Shown here piece by piece: positions 44,161-55,234 of a DNA stretch of 64,000 nt. The DNA comes from Dermacentor variabilis (taxonomy: Eukaryota; Arthropoda; Arachnida; Ixodida; Ixodidae). The stretch's first letter is position 1, and every line of letters starts with the position of its first letter. Below the pieces are notes generated by a model. It saw nothing but the letters and a program-made list of their open reading frames with translations, did not search any database and was not told the origin of the DNA. The stretch spans positions 209,195,627-209,259,626 of the forward strand of contig NC_134569.1 in assembly GCF_050947875.1 (NCBI RefSeq). Direction: 5' to 3'. The translations under genes and the position numbers were made by a program.

Positions 44161-44288
44161 CTTGCGGGACTCGTCCAATAACTTTCCCGCCAACTCGTTC
44201 CTTGCAGCTGCAAGGGTGACCCTTCTGGCTGTGTCACCCGCAGCCTGCTGCAAGAGGCGGCCTCTTGTTCGTGTAGCTCTTGGAGGCC
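44161..44288 (-). pseudogene. Exon 4 of the Myb/SANT-like gene
   Basis: Acceptor aaattatgcag|GG at 44289 and donor AAG|GTGAGA at 44160. With C from exon 3 it reads RPPRATRTRGRLLQQAAGDT, then ARRVTLAAARNELAGKLLDE, SRK. Basic then amphipathic helix. No stop in this frame, whereas a longer ORF in another frame (44157-44366) is a shadow. Confidence 0.6.
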
Positions 44289-47200
44289 CTGCATAATTTG
44301 GGAAGCACACCAGCTTCTAAGCTGCACGACTAACAAAATGTAACTATGCTGTTTAAGGAAGAGCACCTCAATTACGGCAGCAATAGCAAAATGTAATACA
44401 AATATTCATCGGCATCAGGTTTCATGTTGTACTTGACTGTACATACATTTCATACCTGAAACAGGAATACTTCATGTTCTCACTTGAGCGCAAACTTTGG
44501 AATCGCTATAGAAACGTGTCAAATTGGAAATTACAGTTCCTTTTACAGCCTCATTACTAATGCAGCTCATCGTTTCTTTTATGTGAAGTCCAGTGTTTGC
44601 ATTGTGCATTTACCTTTTCTTGTAATATATCGACTTCTCACAAAATCCCTTTCCCCAACAGTCCATAATAGCATGTATAGTTCAGCTACATAGGAAGCTT
44701 CTCATTCTTCTTTAATCTTTATTTTCGGTACCCCTCATAGAGACAAACTGCCATTCACGAGTGTTCAGCCAACAACCACATTACATGATGTCATGCAAGT
44801 ATTCATTTGGTTAGACTATATGTAATCTTCGAATTTGTGCAAGTTGTTCGAAATGACTTTTCCATATGAAGCTCTGCCAGTTTACAAAGGTGACATTGGC
44901 CCCCTAGAATACACTCCTAGCTTCATGCATAGGTAAGCTTTGTTAGCAAGCCACTAGGTAATCGCACATGCATGACTGAAAGTCTGTGCAACAGATTTTC
45001 AAACGCGCAATGATTACATGCCATGCAGGTGTACATTCAGAGTGTGCTGTAGTTGTTGCCTTCATTCAATTTGTGTTACCTTTTTGTGGGCATCTCCCAT
45101 TCCTTAGGTTTGTCTACCCGCCAGTGACACTACATACCTTCGAAGTGGTTTTCACAGTGACCTTTGTTCTGCTCAACAGTTAAAAACATTTCTGGACGCG
45201 TTCTTTATCCATGTATTTCCATATTACTAAATATCCAAACTACCTGCACCTTACAACATCCAGTTGCAGTTATTATGTACAACATACGTAGCGTTGCGAT
45301 TCAATAACAGAGTATCCTTGAGATATGCATTCAGTTTGTTTGACTTTTCACCACTCCAATTAAAGTTGAAAGCTAAACGTTCTGCTCCTTAGGTGAGAGT
45401 AGGTGAAACATGAAGTTGCCTAAAGCACACCCATAGCATATAATTTACCGACTAATGACCAAGACTCTTGCATGCGTTACTCAGACGCCGCAACCAACTG
45501 CATTTTACATCTACTTGGGCTCCTCGCACCACATGTTCATATATGAGCAGGCTTGATTTGTTCAAATGTTATTACCCTTTATGTAATATTGCTACTCTGC
45601 GGTCTGTAAGGAAATTACATGAAATGAAAAAAAACACGTGTGGCTGCAGGTGAAATTTACAAACTTAACTGCCTTGTCAGTGCAAATGCTTGGACCTTTG
45701 CCAAGCGTCTAGTGATCAACGAGTGTACAGTGGTGCGTTACAGATATCCTGTCGCATAAAGTTGATCCCCCAAAAGGCAAAAGAATGGGTTATCAAATCA
45801 CTGCCATGGTGCGAAATTCTGATATTGCAGCATAACGACGTACCGCATATGCATCGTTACAAGTAAGTGCACATTTTACTGCTTAATGAAAGCAATAGCA
45901 AATATACGTACTGAAAATCTATGGCATGCCTTGCTGACACACCTTTTCCTCAGTAGTGTTTCGGTGTCCGTGTGTGTAGCGTTCATGAAAAGTTCCACTA
46001 GGTTACAGTGCTCTCCGAAAAAGTGCTCCTTGTATGCCTTCAGTTTTCCTACTAACCAATACGCCACGTTTGGACAAATTAACTGTACGTGCCTTTCACA
46101 TTTACACACTTGCGATGAAGCGTGTATAATCGGCCATATCGGTAAGTAATGTATAAACCCCGGAAGAAAGGGACCAGCAACATTATACACATGTGAAAAG
46201 TGTGTGTCTTTCTTCGTTTGTCCCTGTCTGTTGTACTATTCTTATTTTAAAATAACCACTTTTAAACAGTCGCTGCCAATGCACGTCGTGCAAAACATGC
46301 CAAGAGGCACTATAATACCTTTTAGAGCATAGGAGGAAAATGTTCGCTACCACCATATTATGCTGCCGTGCACATGTAACCCAGTAATTCACTGCACGCA
46401 ACAAGTTTATTACAACATCTACTACTACATTATACTAACTTTTTAGGGCGCAAAAGCACCATACACAGCAGACAAGAGAGAACAACGCGACAGAGTGCCT
46501 GCCTACATTGCTACTCCGTTACTCATTACTAGATTCTTCGCACTCTTATACATGTTTTAGCGGCGGGCTATTTGGTGAACATGAATGACATGAAAGCTAA
46601 GGTGAGAGCCAATTCATGCTAGCCATTTCAGAAGCGTTCATAATGATACTCCACTCCCATGCAAAGACTGCATTGTGTTTGCACATGCCAACAATATTCA
46701 TACGAAATTGGATGTTGAGGTTAATATGTTTTGTGCCACCTGTCACCTGTCCTCTTTCGCACTCAGGCATCCTTTTTTTGACACTAACATAACATTGAGC
46801 CAAATAAATAACACAGTAAACTAAATTGTGTAACACGTTCATATCAGCTGAGAGGAAACATTGAATTGTGCAGTAATGTGGAATTTGCACTTTTAAAATG
46901 TTGCATTACATTTTCCGGCTATCGCATTTTTGTAATGATTGCACCTTTTATTTCAGGGCATTAAGCTCAATCTAACGTGTTCCGAGTTTAGAAAGAGGTT
47001 TTGCGTAGTCTCTTGATCACAACACCGCTATGAAGGTTACTGCATTTTTTAACATACCACTAACCAATATACATTCACTGTGCACGCACAGTACACATAG
47101 AACTTTTGCGTAATTTAAATGTGTCATGATATATAGGTTCCTAGCTAGAAAAAGAAATGTCAATATGTGCACGAAACAAGCAAATGCCACGTTAAGTTAT

Positions 47201-47510
47201 TTGGTGATCTACAGGGTTTTTGTGCTTACTTTCTTTTTTGCCTTGCTGTGCCTCTGTGTGTACACTGGTACAGACCAAGCAGCAATAAAATCAGTTGGTA
47301 GTAGTACCTCTCTTGAGTATACCTTCTCTGTGTGGTTTCCTTTTTTTACTTGACATGTTTGTCTCACGTGTATAAAGTACTGCAAGGTGCCTTTTATCTG
47401 TTGTGACCAGTACAAGGAACTTCTATTTCACTATATTACAGCTATGTTGACATTGAATGCACACATTTTTCGCGTGAGGTCACAATTACGTTCGTAAACC
47501 ATACACTTAC
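44289..47510. other. Intron 3 of the Myb/SANT-like gene, otherwise unremarkable
   Basis: 3.2 kb of AT-rich non-coding sequence. No TE protein remnants or RNA genes recognised. Confidence 0.4.
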
Positions 47511-47625
47511 GGCTTGCAGTACTCCTGCTTCCTGCAACACCGGTGTTCAGACACGTTGCGCCATTTGTGTTGCCTGGCTGCGACGCCTCAGCCACAGCTG
47601 AGGTGCGAGGTTGCTGGGAGTCGCT
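47511..47625 (-). pseudogene. Exon 3 of the Myb/SANT-like gene
   Basis: Acceptor aataaatgcag|AGC at 47626 and a strong donor GTAAGTG at 47510 bound a 115-bp open block: SDSQQPRTSAVAEASQPGNT, then NGATCLNTGVAGSRSTAS. Low-complexity polar linker. Confidence 0.6.
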
Positions 47626-48112
47626 CTGCATTTATTAAAAACAAATTGTTAAGCTTAGCAGAAGCAGCCACAGGTCACAATAGTTACAAAAGGTGAAGCA
47701 TATTGTGCAATGCAGTAGGCTTTGCTCTTTTAGGTACATCATTGCCTCCAAGGCCTTCATTTGTAATGGAAGCTTGTGCTCCAGCATTGTTTATTGCCTA
47801 CTAGTTTTATTTACAAAATCTGATTGAGACGCCCTTTCTTACTGCTTTGTTACACAAGACAACAGGACAGGTGAATAATAATAATAGAAAATTTATTGCA
47901 ATGGAAAATATTTGAAGGACGGGTGGTCGGAGCCTCTCAGTCCAGGGTCCCACTGGCCTCTGCCGCCTGCCTGACCTGGCTAATTAAGGACTTTCGTCCT
48001 GCCAGGTCGGAGCGGGCGAGCTGTGCCTCCCACTGCTCCATTGTGTTACTGGTATTTGGCCTATGAAGGTGCTTAGTGCACTCCCAGGTTATATGTATTA
48101 TGTATGGCCACC

Positions 48113-48309
48113 GATAATAATAATAATATTTGGGGTTTTACGTGCCAAAACCACTTTCTGATTATGAGGCACGCCGTAGTGGAGGACTCCGGAAATTTTG
48201 ACCACCTGGGGTTCTTTAACGTGCGCCTAAATCTAAGCACACGGGTGTTTTCGCATTTCGCCCCCATCGAAATGCGGCCGCCGTGGCCGGGATTCGATCC
48301 CGCGACCTT
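48113..48309 (-). mobile_element. Ruka-like SINE, young copy, 5'-truncated
   Basis: On the minus strand: GCGGGATCGAATCCC (B-box-like), 'gcggccgcatttcgatgg', 'aaaacacccgtgtgcttaga', 'cgttaaagaaccccaggtgg', 'tcaaaatttccggagtcctc', 'cactacggcgtgcctcataa', 'gtggttttggcacgtaaaac', and an (ATT)n tail. The 9-bp repeat ATGGCCACC stands on both sides (48104-48112 and 48310-48318). Because that repeat comes from LINE sequence, the apparent A box next to it belongs to the LINE, and the SINE lacks its 5' end. Confidence 0.9.
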
Positions 48310-48339
48310 ATGGCCACCGAACCAAGGATAGTTGGCCCT

Positions 48340-48922
48340 ATAACGAGTGGGATACATGGCATTTAGCAATTTTAAATGGGGGAATACCCCGGGCTGTATT
48401 TTACGCCAAACGGCGGCCTCTTCCCCGCTAAGTTGTGGGTGAGGCGGCGGGTATTTTCTTTGGACTCCGCGCTGTGGACTCCGCGCTGAAATTTTGTGAG
48501 GGATAGTGCGGGTTGTCGAGGTTAGAAGAGGACGCCGTCGCTCGGTTAGTGAACCCTCCAGCTAACGCGTTAACCTTTTCGTTCCCCTGTACCCCCGCGT
48601 GGCCCGAGCACCAGAGTAGGCGATGATCGTAGTTGAAGGATTTGGGAATTATCGCGAGGCTAGCCGCTGTCACGTGCCCCTTGAGAAACATGCGACATGT
48701 CTCCTGGGAGTCCGTGACCACGACCGAGTCCCTTTGCGAACGCTCGGCGTGAGCGAGTGCGATCGCCACTGCTAGTATTTCAGCCGAGGTGGGGGATCCC
48801 GCCGTGGCCGACGCGGTAATTTGCTGTTGGCTGATCGCGTTCAGGACTGCCAGGGCGTACCTCCTTTGGTAGCGCTGCCCGGTCGCTTCTGCATACACAG
48901 CTGCGTCTGTATAGTACGTGTT
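48340..48922 (-). pseudogene. LINE RNase H domain and tail
   Basis: Asp in YYTDAAVYAEATGQRYQRRY, Glu in TSAEILAVAIALAHAERSQR, Asp in VVVTDSQETCRMFLKG, and WCSGHAGVQGNEKVNALAGG keeping the His and last helix. The frame continues to an APHPQLSGEEAAVWRKIQPG-like tail in another frame and LNAMYPTRYRANYPWFGG, where the SINE interrupts. A frame change near 48925 separates it from the thumb. Confidence 0.8.
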
Positions 48923-49330
48923 CTACCTATGGTTATTAGAGCGCGCTGATTGAATGTCTTGTGCGCGTGCTTTGCGCCTTTCTTTGTTGTACTCGGGATG
49001 CATATTCTTTGGAATTGGGGCTACTGTAATTTTGGATCTCATCGAAGGAGGGAGAGGTACGGCCTGCTCTCTGAGATAAATGGGGTATGCTGGGATATTG
49101 AGTCTAGCCAATATTGCCCTACCAGTTTTTGTGAAGCTGAGGCGCTCCCTCTGTCGCATCAGGGTGGCCTGCGTCAGATCGTCGAAAGTATTGTGCACTC
49201 CCAAAGCTAACATGCACTCCGTTGAAGCACACTTAGGCAGGCCCTGAGCAGCTTTGAAAGCAGTTCCGATTATTGTGTTAGCCTGCTTTTCCTCCTCCCT
49301 GTTCAGGATTTGGTTCAGGGCTTCGCACCG
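48923..49330 (-). pseudogene. LINE RT thumb fragment
   Basis: LNREEEKQANTIIGTAFKAA, QGLPKCASTECMLALGVHNT, FDDLTQATLMRQRERLSFTK, then ITVAPIPKNMHPEYNKERRK. This is the region just before RNase H in the I-like LINEs of this window (compare GVHNTWKEV at 27.4 kb and PKNMDPNLHESRRQARA at 57.4 kb). The catalytic RT part is missing. Confidence 0.8.
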
Positions 49331-49394
49331 GTTGAATTCGGCACTGCCTAAAAAACAGCAGGTGAGCTGGGCGAGGGTTGTTTCTCCCACTGCT

Positions 49395-49594
49395 CCAAAA
49401 CAGAATAACGATAAAAATGATAAACGTTTTCAGAAATTGGAAAAGGAAAATGGGCGACTAAGAGAACAGCTCTCAGGAGAAGAACACAAACGACAATCAC
49501 TTGAGAAACAAATGTCAGAGTTAGAGGTGCGCTTCAATAGGACAGGTGAAAATTTCGAACTATCAATCCTGGCCTTTCTAAAGGAATACAAATA
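49395..49594 (+). other. Coiled-coil ORF fragment, origin unknown
   Basis: After an acceptor-like 'ctccaaaacag' (49404) the plus strand reads NNDKNDKRFQKLEKENGRLR, then EQLSGEEHKRQSLEKQMSEL, EVRFNRTGENFELSILAFLK, EYK and a TAA. Charged heptads are clear. It could be a leucine-zipper exon of the plus-strand P/THAP-like gene downstream, ORF1 of a retroelement, or chance. Low confidence in any identity. Confidence 0.35.
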
Positions 49595-49609
49595 AACAAA
49601 GGAGATTCT

Positions 49610-49689
49610 GACTTCGCAGCCGCTGCTCATGAAGGGTGCAAGGCGAGCACTCGGCCCTTGGCGCCCCGAGAAGTCCACCGCCGGTAGAC
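49610..49689 (-). pseudogene. Exon 2 of the Myb/SANT-like gene
   Basis: Acceptor ccacattgcag|G at 49690. With the two bases carried from exon 1 it reads KSTGGGLLGAPRAECSPCTL, then HEQRLR. K.TGGG followed by E.RL is a hallmark found directly after Myb/SANT-like domains in this family. The 3' limit is uncertain; a weak GTCAGA donor lies near 49621. Confidence 0.5.
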
Positions 49690-49758
49690 CTGCAATGTGG
49701 TTTGCGTAAACACTCGAAACAGACGTTACCGTAAATCATGCACGCCTCTTTTACTTAC

Positions 49759-50027
49759 TTCATCTCAGCGGAGAAGTTGCCTGCGTCCGCCCTGGCACGA
49801 CTGACGAATCTGTTCCACCAACAACACCACTGCACCACGGGCTTTGTGGGAGGCCCGGCACCATTTAGCTAATTGGCGAGCTCCTCTCACATTTCCTTTT
49901 TCCTCTCAGCGGTGAATTTTCGGTCCAGATCTCCTGATTTAACTGAGCGTGGATTTCTTTCCAAAAAGTTTAATATAATTTCCTGTTGCCGGTGGTTTAT
50001 GTGAGGGCCAATGTCCCGCGGTGCCAT
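49759..50027 (-). pseudogene. Exon 1, Myb/SANT-like domain
   Basis: ATG at 50027: MAPRDIGPHINHRQQEIILN, then FLERNPRSVKSGDLDRKFTA, then EM*EELAN*LNGAGPPTKPV, VQWCCWWNRFVSRARADAGN, FSAEMK. The EEL...LN..GP.....QW..WW pattern with spaced Trp residues is the Myb/SANT-like helix set that contacts DNA. Both stops are single transitions from plausible sense codons. The donor is GTAAGT at 49758. Confidence 0.7.
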
Positions 50028-50381
50028 GGCGCTGTGATGGACAAACACGGTCGTCTGGAAGCTTGACTGCAGAGGAGTAGAAAATATTGAGGAAAACGTA
50101 CAGACCGCCTCTGGACTCTTTTATTCAACATCATGAATAAATGCTTCGCAGTGCACTCTTCTTGAACTTGTGGGCCTGCATAAAGATTATTACGCGCAGT
50201 CAACATCACTGTCTTCTGTTCAACGCCGCGACTTACCGTTGCATCTCATATTTCGTCGACGCAGCAGTCGATGCAGTTGTCGGGGTGGTACTAGAGGCGA
50301 TTCGAGTTGCAAGTTCTCTCGAAGCATCGCAGTCGTGACGACCAGGCATACATCGTCTCGTGCGCGATCATTGACAACGAT

Positions 50382-50630
50382 TTCAGCAGTACTATCGGAG
50401 AACGCTTCTAGACAGCAACCATCAACACGACATACTGCCACCGCCAGCTTACAGGGATTACCCATGCTCAGTAGCCGAAGATCCTGCGTCAGCTATTCAT
50501 TGCAAGCGTAGACGCTGTCATTTTGAGCTTCAGTTCCAACACCAGTGTCAGAGAATGCACCAAGACAGCAACTACCAACATGACATACTGCTGCCGTCAG
50601 TTTACGGGGATGCGCTGTAGCCGAAAATTT
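50382..50630 (+). repeat. 150-bp diverged tandem duplication with related peptides
   Basis: Units at about 50382-50482 and 50532-50630 share 'agacagcaac', 'catactgc' and 'cagtttacagggat'-like blocks. On the plus strand one frame gives SENASRQQPSTRHTATASLQ and the other SENAPRQQLPT*HTAAVSLR, so the repeat may once have been coding. Possible linker of the downstream P-like gene; not established. Confidence 0.5.
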
Positions 50631-51423
50631 GTGGTCAGCTGTTCCATTCATTTCAAACAGCTGCCATATTGCGTTTCGGTTCGCTAACGTGGCCCTCTGG
50701 TGGCAAACTAACAACTGCAGTCGTTACAATGCCAGAAAAACGTGAAACGCCGCTATACCGCATACAAAGATGATGGAAATGAAATTGTCAGACACATTAT
50801 ATTGTTGCCAGTCACCTGGCCAAGCTCACTTCACATGTTCACTTGACAAACCACAACCGAAACTAATAGCAAACGGCTAAACGGGATTTAATTCGATTTA
50901 CATTGTCACGGGTGACTTCCTGGGCGCACCAGGCACTATGTTCTTCGTGTACGAGGTCTTCCACTTCATTTTTTGTGCAAATTCCCATTTTCTTCTGATT
51001 ACGTCAGCACTCGCGGAAATTCACAACAACAGAACGCTCATCTGATGACGTCAGGCCGAATTGGACACTCCACTAGGTGGACTCTTGCAGAATAGCCCCC
51101 CTGCTCCTGCAATACGTACCTCGGTGATCGTGTGCACAGACCTGCGCATAGAAATATTTTTTGGTGAAACGGGTGTGAGTAAGTGTGGTGATGTGTGAGT
51201 TCCTGAAAAGCTGTGCGACTTGAGAGATTTGGAAAGTGTGTTACAGATAATCGAACAGACACATAAGGATATCAGCACTGAGCGTTATGAAAAGGCCCGT
51301 CATCTACTGACATTGGCTCCGACGTCGCGAGAGGAAGTGGAAAACATTTCGCATGTGAGTTGCAAGAGTGGCATTTGGAAGTGCTTAAATTCTTGAAGAG
51401 TCAAGTTGATCTTGTTTTGAGTA

Positions 51424-51680
51424 ATGCTGGCGGATATCCCTTCCGATTTATTGGTTTGTGCTAGCTTTTTGTTCACAATTTCACCTCGTGCATACAGATT
51501 CCTCAGAAGGTCGATGAAGCTTAAGATGCCGCATCCTGATACGATCAGAAGACTGGGTTCATCGTACGCTGTAAGCCCTGGAACGGAGCAGCAGGAATGT
51601 AGCTTTCTTTTCTATACAAAGCGTACTGTAAGTGCATATAAAGAGCATGAAAAGACTAGAATAGCAGCTTGGGCTTGTTG
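51424..51680 (+). pseudogene. P-like transposase, N-terminal piece
   Basis: MLADIPSDLLVCASFLFTIS, PRAYRFLRRSMKLKMPHPDT, IRRLGSSYAVSPGTEQQECS. SPRAYRFLR and PHP.TIRR correspond to the block before the catalytic core of P/THAP9 transposases. The Penelope fragment starts near 51690. Confidence 0.65.
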
Positions 51681-52132
51681 GTTTTCCATCCTGGTGTTAA
51701 CAGCGCAAAATGTAGACGAGACTCGAGACGAGAAGACGGCACCACAAGCGCTGAATTTCAACAACGTTTATTTTGACAGAAACACGGCTTCTTATACCAT
51801 TGCCCACACGTGTCGCAGTCACGTGATCGCATATCATGTGGAACACGAACTTTTTCTCTTTTTTTGTCAGTAAGAAGGACGGCGTGCTAACGCATTGGTC
51901 ACGAAGTCTGGTAATTTCGGCTACCTCAAGTGTCTCCCGGACTAGTTGGTTATTGTGTTTCTTCAGCACTTCGCAGCGACTGAATTCTGCGGCGCAGGCT
52001 TTTGAGGGGCAATCCCTGACATGGATACCTAGATTCCTGTTAGCCTGCTCGACGCTAAGTTTGTGTTCCTTTAGTCTTTCGTTTGTGCATCTCGAAGTTT
52101 GCCTTATATACCTTTTTGCACATTTCAAAGGT

Positions 52133-52930
<798 letters not shown>

Positions 52931-53178
52931 AGGTATTCCATACACCACGGATTCTGCGCAATCCACGAAACGATACTGGTGATTTATCGTGCACTCTTGA
53001 TGGTTTATTGGTTCCTCAGCATTGACACTTCGGCAGAGACTTCAGTTTTTCCGGGGCAGTAAGAATTACATCAACTCCAGCTTTGCCCCCAATCTTTTTC
53101 AATCGGTGAGATAAGATGTGCACGTATGGCAGGGCCACGTTCCTTCGCTTTTCTCTCATTTTTGCCTTCTCGCCACAT

Positions 53179-54110
53179 ATTTTCACTGTAAAAACGCATA
53201 AACCTGAGTGGCCCCTGCAGGTTATAGTATCTGAGAAGCGCACATGGCAGAAAACGATTGCCCTGCTTTTGCAGGAAAAGCTAAAAGTACTAACTGTTGA
53301 CGATCCTTTCCAGGTGAAATCCTCAGACGATGTAATAAGATTTTTAAAAGACAATTCTAGCACTGGCTTTGCAGCACGCTCTGTAGACGTTAAAGATTTA
53401 TATTATTCGATCTCCATAGATTAGATTTTGGAGTGCGTAGAAGAATGTATAGATGCACACGGTGCTCTCGCTTTTCAGAATGGCTGCGGGGTTTCAACTG
53501 GTGGGTTCCTGGAAGTCCTTTCTGTATGTTTGAAGTCCACTCATGTTATGTGAGAAGGGAATGTGTACCTCCAGAAACGCGGCGTCTGTGTAGGGTCATG
53601 TATTGCGCCAGCACTTGGCGATTTGTATCTTGCCCAGAAAGATAGATTGCTTGAGAATGCCCTAATCAGAACAAGCGTTCGGAGGATCTTTCGTTATGTT
53701 GACGAGTACTTAGTTCTGTGTGATGGCTTTGGCGCGAATTCAGATGACGACGTCTCGGAGGCAGTAACATGCTTTAGTCATGCGCTTCAGCCGCTTGCTG
53801 TTACCCAGGAGGTCCCCACGCAAGGCTCTTTGAGATTCCTTGATCTCAGACTGGAGCTCTCCAAGGGGAAGGTCTGCTGGGCCTATGAAAGCAAAGACGA
53901 CAAGGCGCCACTGCCATTCCAATCAGCGCATTCAAAACTGGTGAAGAGAGCAATTGCAAACCTTTGTCTAACAAATCCGCTCAAAAATCGTGCATCCACG
54001 CAATGGAACAAAGTTTTCGTCGGCAGATTGACTGCCGTACTAGTGCTGGTTACCCGTCGCACCTTCTTGTGTCTGTTGCAGAAAAAACGAGCAAGAACCT
54101 AAAACTCGAG
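53179..54110 (+). pseudogene. Penelope-like reverse transcriptase
   Basis: TVKTHKPEWPLQVIVS; SSTGFAARSVDVKDLYYSIS (motif A Asp); then, after a TAG and one frame change, LQKRGVCVGSCIAPALGDLY (motif B); IFRYVDEYLVLCDGFG (motif C); TQEVPTQGSLRFLDLRLELS. Motif C is YVDE instead of the YVDD I would expect, a change at a metal-binding residue. Stops and shifts near 53424, 53550 and 54095 disable the frame. RT of this family copies the element and is related to telomerase. Confidence 0.85.
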
Positions 54111-54615
54111 CAAGTCCATGGCGAGCAAGGTGGCGAGACGCTAAAAATGAAAGAAAAGCGGAGAACCGTGGCCCTGTCATACGTGCACAACTTATCTCAC
54201 CGCTTGAAACAGATTAAGCGCAAAGCTGGAGTTAATGTGTTGCTTACTGCCCCGGAAAAACTGAAAAGCCTCTGCCGACGCGTCAATGCTGAAGAGCCGA
54301 TAAACCTTGTGCACGATAAATCATCAGAATCGTTTTGTGGAGTGCACAGAAGCCGTGGTGTATTCATTACCTTTGCAATGTGGAAAAAAGTATATAGGGC
54401 AAACTTCTAGATGCACAAACGAAAGACTAAAGGAACACAAACTTAGTGTCGAGCAGGCTAACAGGAATCTATGTTTCCATGTCAGGAATTGCCCCTCAAA
54501 AGCCTGCGCCGCAGAAATCAGACGCTGTGAAGTGCTGAAGAAACACAATGACCAGCTATTCCGGGATATAATTGAGGCAGCCGAGATTACTAGACTTCGA
54601 GACGACTTGCGTTAG
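54111..54615 (+). pseudogene. Penelope-like linker and GIY-YIG endonuclease
   Basis: MKEKRRTVALSYVHNLSHRL, KQIKRKAGVNVLLTAPEKLK, then in the next frame VVYSLPLQCGKKYIGQTSRC, TNERLKEHKLSVEQANRNLC, RNCPSKACAAEIRRCEVLKK, IIEAAEITRL. The VYS..Q and KKYIGQT motifs are the GIY-YIG core, followed by the Arg and the CxxC/His-type region typical of Penelope endonucleases, which nick the target. A frame change lies near 54360. Confidence 0.9.
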
Positions 54616-54883
54616 CACGCCGTCCTTGTTATTGACAAAAAAAGAACTTGAGCTTTCGCACGTACAACCACTATCTTAAGAGCACAAAAAGAAAAAGTGC
54701 GTGTTTCACATGATGTGCAATAACGTAACTGCGACGCGTATGGGCAATAGTATAAGAGGCCGTGTTTCTTTCAAAAGAAACGTTGTTGAAAGTCAGCGCT
54801 TCTGGTGTCGTCTTCTCGTCTCGTCTCTCATCTACATTTTGCGCTGTTAACAGCAGGATTAGACTGGTGTTAACTGGAAAGAC

Positions 54884-55180
54884 TAACGTTAATGATTGAT
54901 GAGGTTCACCTTCAATCATTCTTTTATTACATGGCTGGCTTTGCTACTGGTGCTGCGGTAAATTCATCGACTGCAGCAGAAACTGTCCACGTATTTATGA
55001 TACAGAGCCTGCTTTCTTCAAACGAGGATGTTGTACACATTCTTCCTGTGGCACAAATCGATGCTAAGGTGCTGCCCGACTTCCTTCGGAAGATTCTTCG
55101 TGATATAGACGCATCTGGTTTTAGAATAATAGCAGTGATCTCGCACAATAACTCCATAAACAGAAAAGCCATTCGCTAAG
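54884..55180 (+). pseudogene. P-like transposase, first catalytic block
   Basis: Starts IDEVHLQ with the first acidic residue conserved. LLSSNEDVVHILPV and LPDFLRKILRDIDASGFRII follow, then AVISHNNSINRKAIR. In P and THAP9 transposases the residue before NN is Asp, here His (cat/cac versus gat/gac, one base). A TAA follows. Confidence 0.75.
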
Positions 55181-55234
55181 ACGGCAAGTGTCAGCATTGT
55201 TTACCAGCATCCTGCTAACCCATCACAACCCCTG

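Larger units (their letters stand above)
47877..49390 (-). mobile_element. 5'-truncated RNase-H-bearing LINE in the Myb/SANT gene intron
   Basis: Minus-strand non-LTR element that begins inside the thumb of the reverse transcriptase (about 49390) and ends in a (TTATTAT)n tail at 47877-47886. A SINE is inserted in its 3' part (48113-48309). The coding order thumb, RNase H, zinc-knuckle tail, Glu/Gln/Trp-rich end is the same as in the other two LINE copies, but the tail sequence differs, so it is another subfamily. Confidence 0.85.
40377..50027 (-). pseudogene. Five-exon Myb/SANT-like DNA-binding protein gene (disrupted)
   Basis: Minus-strand exon chain: exon 1 (49759-50027, Myb/SANT domain), exon 2 (from 49689, K.TGGG hallmark), exon 3 (47511-47625, Ser/Pro/Thr linker), exon 4 (44161-44288, basic and helical) and exon 5 (40377-40532, coiled coil and stop). 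Phases agree where both junction ends are clear: exon 1 ends in phase 2 and exon 2 completes AAG; exon 3 ends in phase 1 and exon 4 supplies two bases; exon 4 ends in phase 0 and exon 5 starts in phase 0. This architecture (trihelix-like Myb/SANT, TGGG motif, linker, coiled coil) is that of Harbinger partner proteins and of the many arthropod genes derived from them. Two in-frame stops in exon 1 (TGA for the usual Trp, TAG for a likely Gln) argue for a pseudogene; the exon 2 end is unclear. A LINE sits in intron 2. Confidence 0.65.
53179..54862 (+). mobile_element. Penelope-like element, plus copy with RT and GIY-YIG
   Basis: Begins inside the reverse transcriptase (FTVKTHKPEWPLQVIVSEKR) and runs through RT, linker and GIY-YIG to a 3' region whose last 180 bp are also the end of the minus copy in inverse. 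Penelope-like elements encode one protein with these two domains. The 5' part of the ORF is missing. Confidence 0.85.

Noticed and set aside
48319..48340. tRNA-like A box (TTGGTTCGGTGG on the minus strand) upstream of the SINE
   Set aside because: The 9-bp target duplication shows this sequence belongs to the LINE coding tail, not to the SINE.
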